A stretch of DNA of 64,000 bases, taken from positions 10,340,632-10,404,631 of the forward strand of contig NC_087377.1 in assembly GCF_963675165.1 (NCBI RefSeq), read 5' to 3'. Position numbers and translations under genes: made by a program. Each line of letters opens with the position of its first letter. Positions within the stretch are counted from its first letter, which is position 1. The notes under the pieces are model-generated. The model was not told where the DNA came from. It did not search any database and saw only the letters and a program-made list of their open reading frames with translations. Shown here piece after piece: positions 55,691 to 64,000 of the stretch. Origin of the DNA: Halichondria panicea. Its lineage: Eukaryota; Porifera; Demospongiae; Suberitida; Halichondriidae.

Positions 55691-57515
55691 GTGGATGACG
55701 CTGAAAGCCTCCTAGAGCTACACAGCAGGTCTACTGTAAGTACATTTGGTACCAGGACGTCAGTGAGCAAGCTCTCCAAACAGGTGCAGGTGGACGATGG
55801 AAACAAATCTCCCATTGTTACCAAAGTAAGTAATGAAGTCAGCGAACAGTCAAGGGGTACACGTACATTATAATAACATTGTTAATCAAAAATAATTATT
55901 ATTGTAATTATTATTCACATATAGGCAAGGGTGTATTGGAATCATTCAATTGAAGGTCACAATATATCATTTGATGGCATCCCATTTATTGTTTCAAGAA
56001 TTCGAAAACAGCACTGCCAGTTTGGTCAGCAGTGCTTCAAGGGACGAACATTAACATCTAGTCGAACACGTCTCCAAGGTACACGCAAAGTGGGCTGTCC
56101 AGCACATATACATGTACACGAGGTGATGCTCTTCCCATCTTTTGCTGTTTCTGAACCCAGCACCCATTTACTTGGACCTAGGAAAATGAAAGAAACAAAG
56201 GCAACAAAAATGGCAGATTTAAAGAAAGTTCTCGTAAGCGGGGAGGAAGTGGAGACAACAACAAAATATTTTGTCCTACTCCCCACTGTACAAGCTCATG
56301 GCAAATATTATCCAACATCTGGCCTTGCTGGATTTGCCCAAAAAGTCCATCCTAAAATAACTGAAAAAATCAATACACTTGTAGGAGAAGGAATAACCGA
56401 ATTGCAAGAGGTGAAACGAGCCCTCAGACACTATGTTATACATTGTCTATTCCCAGATCCCAAAGATCGTCCATGTGAGACTAACAGGGCATACTATCCA
56501 ACGAACACTGATATCAAGAATCATGTTTACTCAGCAAAGTGTGCCCAAGAATTATCAAAGTTAGATCAAGACAATCTTAAACTAAAAATTGATAAGTGGA
56601 AGAATGAAAATCCATTAACCATGTTCCACTATAGACCTTATACTAAGATAAAAGAAGAAAATACCTGTGAAGAAGAGGATCCTCTGATATTTTCTCACAC
56701 CCTTCTTTATGTCCATCAGGAACAGTGGCAACAGCACCTGCTAAAAAGATACGGAAACACAATTGCTCTCATGGATGCGACTTATAAAACAACGAAGTAT
56801 GAACTGCCTATGTTTTTTGTAACTGTAAAGACTAATGTTGGCTATACACCTGTTGCAGATTTTGTCATTCAGTCTGAGACGAGTGACCATATTGCAGAAG
56901 CACTTAGGGTCATAGCAAGCTGGAACCCAGAGTGGAGTCCACCATTCTTTATGACAGACTATTCAGATGCAGAAATTACGGCTATTGAGTCTGTTTTTCC
57001 GCACTGTAGAGTGTATTTGTGCGACTTTCATCGTGAACAGTGTTGGGAACGGTGGATGAAAGATAAGAAGCATGGGCTTTCACTTACCGATGGAGAAATT
57101 CTGTTGGGAATGCTCCGAAAATGTGCTTGGGCAGCACCGGGATCAAATGGCCTATCATTAGATCACTACTATCAGCAGGAAGTTGGCAACCTACAGAGAA
57201 CAGACGTGTGGAAAAACAATGGGCAGGTTAGGGACTGGCTAAGTGCTAAGTGGCTACCAAATTCACAGGTAAGAGTTTGTAAAACTATATAGTATACTTT
57301 TTATGTAATGTGCTATATTTAGGATACTACTGCAACGAAGATATACATGTATACGCATACAAGTGTATAATTCATACACACATGCATGCATGTACACACC
57401 TTTTCTATAGAGATGGGCTAGGGCTTTTCGAGATAACGACTATCATGCAGCCATAAACACAAATAATGGAACCGAGGCTCTCAATAAAGTTTTGAAAATA
57501 TAACTATTTACCAAA
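55691..57515 (+). CDS. MULE transposase part
   Basis: Exon to 55825 (DDAESLLELHSRST; the true first exon and ATG were not resolved), exon 55925-57268, and a third exon from about 57411. The N-terminal part (FIVSRIRKQHCQFG, RLQGTRKVGCPAHI) is a zinc-binding DNA-binding region as in FLYWCH/WRKY-GCM1-like and CaRF-like proteins. The catalytic MULE core reads ALMDATYKTT (first acidic residue), FVTVKTNVGY, FFMTDYSDAE (second acidic residue) and VYLCDFHREQCWERW. The frame is lost at about 57500 (LNKVLKI then stop), one base away from continuing. It would cut the element out and insert it elsewhere. Confidence 0.8.
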
Positions 57516-57738
57516 ACGAAAGAACATAACTTTATCATCTGTATGTACCACACTAATCGAGTCTTTCCTACCAGATGCTCATCAAAAATATGTATGTTTA
57601 AACTACATGCAGTCAAGCCAGTACAGATCTTAGAAGAGCAGCGTTCCAGAATATCTACGTGATAGACCAAAAACTACTATCCTCCATTGCCTAGAAAGGA
57701 AGTCCAAAGCACTTAAATATGTCACAGATGACATTAAA

Positions 57739-58110
57739 GTGGTCGATAGCAAACAAGGGATTTTTACAATTGAAGGGTCGAAGAACAAGAAACACACCAT
57801 AAACTTTGGAATCGAAAATGAAGATGGAATGCCTTCATGTACATGTCCGGACTGGCAACAATGGCACATTCCATGCAAACATTTCTTTGCTGTGTTTAAC
57901 TTGCAAAGTGGGTGGGCATGGTCAAACCTTCATCCAAAATATCTGAACAGTCCATATCTCTGTACGGACTCTCACGTACTCCATGACTACTTTCATAACA
58001 CTGCCTCTAATGAATCACTCAACACTGATTCGTTAAATAGCTCAACTGATAGTCTCCCATCAACTAACGGAAGTCATAACCCCATCCAGACGGAACTTCC
58101 CAAACGGAAG
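57739..58110 (+). CDS. SWIM zinc-finger part of the MULE protein
   Basis: An open stretch from about 57739 continues the transposase C-terminus. The SWIM pattern is CTCPDWQQWHIPCKH (CxC...CxH), usual in MULE transposases and probably DNA or protein binding. A Ser/Asn-rich linker follows to the donor at 58111. Upstream, from about 57640, PEYLRDRP and LERKSKALKYV are in the same frame, but a stop near 57635 separates this from the transposase core. Confidence 0.75.
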
Positions 58111-58187
58111 GTATGTTAATAATGGTCCCGATTTATTAATACAGTTACCATGCATAATTATACATGCATGCACTCACTGTAATACAG

Positions 58188-58514
58188 ACATTCATGACCT
58201 CACTAAAGCAAAGTGGTGAGCACGCTAGAACAAGCTTGAAAGTGTTACAAACACTCACCTACAACTGCACTGATCCAGATCGGCTTGATCAATTGGCTAC
58301 TAAGCTTGACACCCTCATCACAGAGTTTCGTGCAATTCTACCAAAAACTGAGGGATTGATTCTTCGGCCTCAAGCACGTTTCTCTGCAAGAAAGAAAGCC
58401 CAACAAATCAAACACAAGTATCTGAACCTCACTTCAAGGCTAAAACGTGGATGCCCGAAGTCTTATTGGAAGTACAGAAACAGAGTGGGACAAAAAGCTG
58501 ATGCTCTCCGTAAG
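58188..58514 (+). CDS. Basic helical region of the MULE protein
   Basis: A 109-residue exon after a good acceptor, with a heptad-like leucine pattern (RLDQLATKLDTLITEFRAIL) then a Lys/Arg-rich stretch (ARFSARKKAQQIKHKY). No family recognised. A further exon lies at about 58573-58668 and another ends near 58780; both also occur in the decayed copy at 29180-29340, so they belong to the element. Confidence 0.55.
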
Positions 58515-58877
58515 GTACAGTAAAATTAATGATCTCATTATATGGACATTATAGTTGATATTGCATTTCTAGAAAGACGAGAGAGCACCTGAAAGTAATA
58601 CTCGTTGTTCTGGGCAACGTAGTGTACAACAGAGTCCTGTTAAACACATGGTAAAAGCACTAAGACAGGTATGTCCTCACTTTCAATTATCGGTACATGG
58701 TGCATGCATTCCTTATATTTTTGTTGGCAAAGGAGAAATTACTAGAGGAAAATGCTCCATCTACTCTCAGCCACAAAGCAGTAAATTCTTTGTTTCACTA
58801 CACTTTTTAATGTATGGATGTATGGACGTACTTATATGTATATATTTGAGATGTATAAATTATTGACAAACATGCAG

Positions 58878-59031
58878 GGAGAAAAGAAAAGGAAGAGGTG
58901 CAACGAATGCTCTGAGTGCAAAAAAGAAGATTGTGGTTCATGTCATACATGCAAAGATATGCTTAAATTTGGGGGCAGTGGACGCAAAAAACAATGCTGT
59001 CAATATAGAAAATGCAGAGCATTAAAATCAG
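58878..59031 (+). CDS. CXXC zinc-finger exon of the MULE
   Basis: Encodes [17 protein letters not shown], then [27 protein letters not shown]: the CxxCxxC...CxxCxxC...C...C layout and KFGG motif of the CXXC family (CFP1, MLL, DNMT1, KDM2), which bind unmethylated CpG. All eight cysteines are visible. In an element it could steer insertion toward unmethylated, open promoters; this is inference. Donor ggtaac at 59032. Confidence 0.85.
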
Positions 59032-59232
59032 GTAACATGCAACTTAACCATGCATGTACTAAATTGTATACTCACCAGGCATAAACATCTTGATCCTTAC
59101 AGCAAATGTCCTTGGTTTGACACTCAAACAATCGGGTATTCAGACTTGTAACCAAGACGTCAAGGTGGTTTGGATCTGCATTACTTAATAATTATTAATG
59201 AAATAATCACACAGATAAACACAAGTGTAAAC

Positions 59233-59781
59233 ATGAAGAATTCCACATCATTTTTAACGTATCATGGACGGAAGATTGACCAAGTATTAGGGGATGGGAA
59301 CTGTTTGTTTCGAGCGCTTGCTAAACAGTTAACAGGTGATTCAGACAAACATGGCATACTAAGAGACAAGCTATGTGAATTTATCACTGTAAACAGTGAG
59401 CTTCTAGAGGGGTGGGTCACAGCAGGGGTAACTCTTGAAGAACACCTGGCCTCTGTGTCACTAAGCCCAACACTTGGGGAACACAGCTGGAACTTAAAGC
59501 AGCAGCAACGCTGTTCAATCTTGATATATATGTTGCCACGAATTCTCTGCTAACCAGTGGATATTACAATGATATCTCCACTCAAACCCGTCAGTTCGTG
59601 TTGTTTTCTAGGTAAAGAGTGGCTCATTCATTTCAACTCTCAACGTAAATCATGGCTAGAGATATGTCACCAAAATGGATGCCATTATGATTGCATAAAT
59701 TCAATCCAATGTGGCAAAAACATAACCATCTTACCCCCTCCTCTGAAGCTAGGAGAGAGTGCAAACATCACTATTTTATGA
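59233..59781 (+). CDS. OTU-type cysteine protease part of the MULE
   Basis: Shows IDQVLGDGNCLFRALAKQL (catalytic Asp and Cys), then after a one-base frame change near 59475 the typical TWGTQLELKAAATLFNLDI and VATNS, and a C-terminal NGCHYDCI holding the catalytic His. OTU domains remove ubiquitin. Here it is the last coding part of the element before the right end. Whether it is a separate protein or fused to the transposase by splicing is not resolved. Confidence 0.8.
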
Positions 59782-60524
59782 ACTGATTTTCTTTTATTTA
59801 CCTGTAGACTATCATCATTTCTCTGTTCCCAAGTAGTACTAGTCACAGTATACATATACATGATAATGTTATAAATAGACTGAATAGTGAATGTAGATAT
59901 CTGAGTATATTAATGACTATTTAATCATTTTGCGCAAGAGTGTTGTTTACAAAAGTCAGGTGCTTCACACGTGAACAAGCTTCCTGTACTTCACATCGAG
60001 TGATCAAACCCAATCCCAATTAAATACTGCGAGTGAATGTCTCAGATTGCACACGTGATCTAAACGTTGCATTTTTGTGCTTAAATTATGTCAATTTGTT
60101 ACTATGTGCGCCCTTATATAATTAAAGTACATGCTGACCAAACTACTGCTCAAAACAATAAATCCGTGGGATGCCATCGAATGAAGGATTCCAAAACACC
60201 GTTAAGGATACATGTTCTTAAAACTATTAACTCACTGTCATTACTTACTTTGATAACAATGGGAGTCTGTTCATCGTCCATGCACCTGCACCTTGCTCAC
60301 TGAAGTCCTGGTACCAATGTACTGATAGTACAGTATATAGAGCTGTGCAGCTCTATAGGAGGCATTCAACATCATCCACTGACTACTCCTCCATAATTAT
60401 GTTGACCTGTTGTGCCCAATGCCTAGTTTGCCTTCCAACTGCTGAAGAATTCGAGGGGTGTGGTGTGGTTTAATTAACTTCCGTTCCTGACATCGAGTGA
60501 ACAAAGCCAATCCCTTATCACTTA

Positions 60525-61203
60525 CGTAACTTAGTAGTGATTTCCATTTCTGAGATATCAGTTCCAGCAATGGTTTGGAAAAAAGCTGTTGCTGTGTATA
60601 TTGCTCCACTCACAAATGTGCAAAAAGCATTGTTACAGTATTGTGTGCATAGACAACTGACAATGTACAAGTCGTATAATGTCTAGAAAAATTAACTTTA
60701 AAGTAACCTTTGAATTATATATTGGGTCGAACCTCCTAAGCATACACCATGGTGGACTCTCTCTATGTTTAAAAGCTACAAACAGTATCTGGATACTTAT
60801 TTGGGAAGTTGTTTGTTGTTGTGCAGGCAGTTGACATATATAGTCTACAAGCTGCAAGTTATACTTATGCAAACAGCGATGAAGTTATAATTATAACAAC
60901 TAGGTTTATAGTAGATTCTATCCTTATATTTTTTTATGGATTGTCTTCAAAAAGCACACAAAAAGTTATCTTTACTACAAACAATGGAAAGGTAATAAAA
61001 GAATGTGTAGAGAAAAGTTGTGGATAAAAGAACGAGTGAAGAGCGACTGTTTTACAATTATGCCAACCAAATAAGATCCGTATAGTGTTTTAAAGTACAG
61101 TATAACTTGGGAAACAGAAAAAAACTTTCACAAGAATGGAACAGTCTATATAATTCCCATGATTCAGAGATACCAATGATTCAAAAATTCCGTCGATAGC
61201 TAG
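60525..61203. other. 3' flank of G14, shared with the G13 flank
   Basis: Follows 47870-48303 closely in its second half (ggataaaagaacgagtgaag). No gene. Confidence 0.6.
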
Positions 61204-62220
61204 CTACCATTCAGTATTAGCAATGTTGATTGAACCTGGCTCTTGAACATATCTCACGTCATCTGATTCTGATCTGCTAACTGACTTGTGTCCAGCTGAG
61301 ATCATGATTGTGTAGTTTTCCGGCTCTGGGAATGGTTGAGAGATCTGAGTAGTGTAGCTTGGGTCAATTGTAGTGATGGCGTAGGGGGACTCGATAAAGA
61401 GGTGGTCAGTGGAAGTGGGTGTGGTGGGTGTGGTGGGTGTGTGGGGACGTTCCATGGTTAAACACTTTAGGTGTTGGTCCACTGTCTCGTAGACTGGTGA
61501 ACCCTCGTATATTGGGTTGGTGACCATTGGCAGTGGCCTGTTCTGAATGTTGGAGCGAGTAGAAGCTATTGGTGTGTGCGGGTAAATTAAGATATATAAT
61601 AGTTAAGTGCATTTACGAGCAATACTAGCAAGCAAGACACATGCACATTGCATGCATGGTGATATTCATTAAATTCATTGTTACCAAGTAAGGATCACAT
61701 TCCCAGAAATTGGAAGCTCCCCTAGCTAAATCAGCTTTTGTTTCTCATTACTGTGTTATGACTAGACAGTAGAAAAACCCCAGACACTGTGGGAAACTAC
61801 TCCGAAAATCTAAAAGTTTTCTCAGAATTGTCTTTGTGGCCAAACATTTCCCTTGTTATTATTATCACAGTGAAAGGTATAACCTCAAAGGCTATAGCTA
61901 ACCATATTTAAACCTTATCCCAAGCCTAAATGGTATTCATAACAAGTTATCACTTCAGTAGATCCCCTCCACAACAAAACAAAATTCCCAGGTGGTGACA
62001 ACTAACAGTATAGTCTATTCACACTACAACAGGAACTTACAGATACGTGGTCGTCTTCTCATGTTGATGCATGCCATCGCAGTAACGAAGATAAACATCA
62101 CAAGGACCAGCACAAGTACTCCACCCACAATGCCGATGATTATGAGCATTTCTTTTGTGAGTGGAGAGGTGGAGGGTTGTAGCGCACCTGTTGCGGGAGT
62201 GCTTGTGCTCATTGTCGTAT
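61204..62220 (-). CDS. G14: orphan membrane-plus-tail gene end, open reading frame kept
   Basis: Exon 62041-62220 (Thr/Ser stalk, membrane span IVGGVLVLVLVMFIFVTAM, then NMRRRPRI) joins exon 61204-61565 in phase 1 to give STRSNIQNRPLPMVTNPIYE..., so the tail is intact. Motifs are NPIYEGSPVYETV, PHTPTTPTTPTST, SPYAITT, PSYTTQI, ENYTIM and DVRYVQ: six or more tyrosines in about 115 residues. Upstream exons for a signal peptide and ectodomain are not seen to 64,000; they may lie beyond the window or be lost. It could supply a tail cassette for exon shuffling. Confidence 0.7.
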
Positions 62221-62388
62221 CTGCATGTAGTGAATGGTGCAGCTGGTGAAACAATGACACTTGTTCTTATAATAGCATACTACTTTGAATTGATGATTTG
62301 TAAAGAAGGGTATTTTAGATTAATGTTAATATTGCTCTACGTGCAGCTGTCATTAATTTTTCCTAGAGTAAATATATACTTTGAAGTA

Positions 62389-62580
62389 CCGTATAGCGCG
62401 AAATTTTGAGGGGCTTATAATTTTCGCTAATCCCACACGAAAATTAAGTCCACAAAAATTATTAGCTATAACGTGCAAAGATTAAAGCTGTGGCTTCCGG
62501 TAAGCAATCATTCCACGAAATTGTGCAACAAAATGCTTTTAGAGGCCCTTCCGCGAAATAGAAAATTTCACGCTACACGG
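62389..62580. mobile_element. TA-flanked MITE, ends CCGTATAGCGCGAAATTTT (copy 2)
   Basis: Same element and same site as 49480-49671, so the MITE was present before the segment was duplicated. Confidence 0.8.
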
Positions 62581-63346
62581 TAATCGATATTGATCAGTCA
62601 CGAATCTGAGCACACCATGATGGACTCCCTACGTTTAAAAGCTATAACTGTTCTCGACAATTCAAACTCGAAAGTAATGGATACTCATAATTGGAATGTT
62701 GTTTATTGTTGAGCAAGCAGCTGGCATAGCCAAGTCGTACTTACGTAAACAGTGAAATAAAGAATAATTAATTAACAGTTCAGGTTATCAAAACATGAAT
62801 CATCTATTCACTCAACAATTTAATGTTGTGTGAGAACGTTATTTGCTAAGTATACATGCAAGTGAGCTCAAAACAAGATCAAAAAACCCCCGAAGGATCA
62901 GAGGATCAGAGTTTTCTTAGTATAAATTCCGGAATCAGCCTACACATTTCAAAGTTGATACAAGTTGTTTGTGGTCGTTTAATGGAAATTTCAATCAGCG
63001 ACACGTTGCGTGGGACGTACGTAGCTACGTATGCACAAGACAGCTGACTTGTCACTTCAGAATTAATTACAGCTGAACTAGAGCACTAAAGTGGAAACCC
63101 TCGGCTGGTGACATGATTATAAAGAAACCAGAAGAGTGATGTAATGCAGTGCATGTAGTGATCATGTATGACTTAATTGTCAAAACTCAAAACTAAACCA
63201 GACTATGGAGGCATACTAAAACATTTGAGAACAGGTAGTAGTACTACAGATAATATGCACTGTGGATTAGGATCACAGCAAAGAAGCCTGGAGTCTCAGA
63301 GAAGTATGGGTCCAGGTCCTGCATGGAGTAGGATCCCAGAGTCAGC

Positions 63347-63442
63347 CGAGGGGTCCGACACTGTAATTTTTAGCATACAAGATTTCAAAATCTCGAGATT
63401 TCAGAGATTTCACAAAGAGTTCACGCAGTGTCGGACCCCTTG
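63347..63442. repeat. Foldback of 96 bp, copy 2
   Basis: Same length and arms as 51104-51199, with one change in the right arm. Confidence 0.8.
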
Positions 63443-63488
63443 AGAGTCAGTTAACATAAATTGGCTAAGCAGCAGGAGTTATAATTCT

Positions 63489-63712
63489 AGCTTTCTACTT
63501 TAGTGACCCTGTTCCATTGTTCCTGGTATCAAATATACAGCTTTCTACTTTAGTGACCCTGTTCCATTGTTCCTGGTATATACAGCTTTCTACTTTAGTG
63601 ACCCTGTTCCATTGTTCTGATATATACAGCTTTCTACTTTAGTGACCCTGTTCCATTGTTCCTGGTATATACAGCTTTCTACTTTAGTGACTCTGTTCCA
63701 TTGTTCCTGGTA
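63489..63712. repeat. 45-bp satellite, five copies
   Basis: Same unit as 51246-51420 with one copy more and small indels, showing unit number has changed since duplication. Confidence 0.9.
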
Positions 63713-64000
63713 CAGGATCACTTCAGTTATAAATATCGCATGTGCCAAGTTCTTTTCAAGCTACATTTTGCTCACTTTTATTAAGCTTTAACACCGAGAA
63801 CTGCCACTATTAAAAGTACTAACTTGTTGTGTGGAGGCTACCCATGCTGTAAAAACGCAGTGCTAGAGCATCCAGGTAAGCAGACCCAAGTCACAAGCTT
63901 CTTAGCTTTTGCTCGTTTTTATTTGACAACGAAAGTTTAACATGAAATTCTGACACTATTAAAACTAATAACTTGTTGTATGAAGACTATCCATGGTGTA

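Larger units (their letters stand above)
55495..60514. mobile_element. Complete 5.0-kb MULE DNA transposon with CXXC and OTU domains
   Basis: Inverted ends of about 52 bp (gggattggctttgttcactg; the right end inverse differs at few bases) are flanked by a perfect 10-bp target duplication ttatcactta (55485-55494 and 60515-60524). A 9-11-bp duplication is typical of MULEs. Plus-strand coding parts are a MULE transposase, SWIM finger, basic region, CXXC finger and OTU protease with introns between. A few frame interruptions (near 57500, 57635 and 59475) mean it is recently dead or needs unusual splicing. A decayed sister is at 27520-31612. Confidence 0.92.
62261..64000. repeat. Second copy of the 49.3-55.4 kb segment, lacking the LINE
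   Basis: Collinear with 49370-50262, then 51010-51578 and 55266-55412. It carries the same MITE, foldback and 45-bp satellite, and has the empty LINE site. Differences are a few percent by eye. Confidence 0.9.

Overview
The window looks like metazoan nuclear DNA from a sponge (probably a demosponge). It is AT-rich, has many short GT-AG introns (about 45-100 nt), and encodes exon-shuffled single-pass receptors built from Ig, fibronectin III (FN3) and sushi/CCP domains with tyrosine-motif tails. It also carries a non-LTR retrotransposon with a 2A peptide, a type reported from sponges and sea urchins. The assignment is inference, because no rRNA or other marker gene is present.

Positions 1-22,000 hold a receptor cluster. 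Three head-to-head gene pairs repeat the same plan. The minus-strand partner (G1, G3, G5) is an Ig-FN3-FN3 receptor with a long tail carrying NPIY, STPSTP, PPxLPPPRK and YTVM motifs. The plus-strand partner (G2, G4, G6) starts 230-430 bp away. It has an unrecognised cysteine-containing N-terminal domain (here 'WCI domain'), then CCP repeats or a Thr/Ser-rich stalk, a membrane segment and a short tail. G7 is a fourth Ig-FN3 receptor whose partner seems to be missing.

Positions 22,000-32,400 are dense with transposons: TA-flanked MITEs, hAT/MULE-like elements, a LINE 3' end, and a decayed MULE with other elements nested inside it.

Positions 32,400-47,100 return to receptors. G8 is a one-Ig, probably GPI-anchored protein. 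A tandem duplication then gives G9 (-) with a decayed partner (psi10, +), and G11 (-) with an intact two-Ig, probably GPI-anchored partner (G12, +). Positions 47,100-64,000 contain two copies of a roughly 5 kb segment carrying an orphan membrane-plus-tail gene end (G13 and G14). The first copy received an intact 2A-bearing CR1-like LINE, and the second keeps the empty site. Between them lies a complete 5.0 kb MULE with a perfect 10-bp target duplication, whose parts include a MULE transposase, a SWIM zinc finger, a CXXC zinc finger and an OTU protease.

Taken together this reads as a fast-evolving, bidirectionally arranged family of paired cell-surface receptors: one partner with signalling motifs, the other with almost none. 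That is the kind of locus expected for self/non-self or microbial recognition, but the function is inference. No retrovirus, LTR element, Polinton, tRNA, rRNA or CRISPR was recognised.
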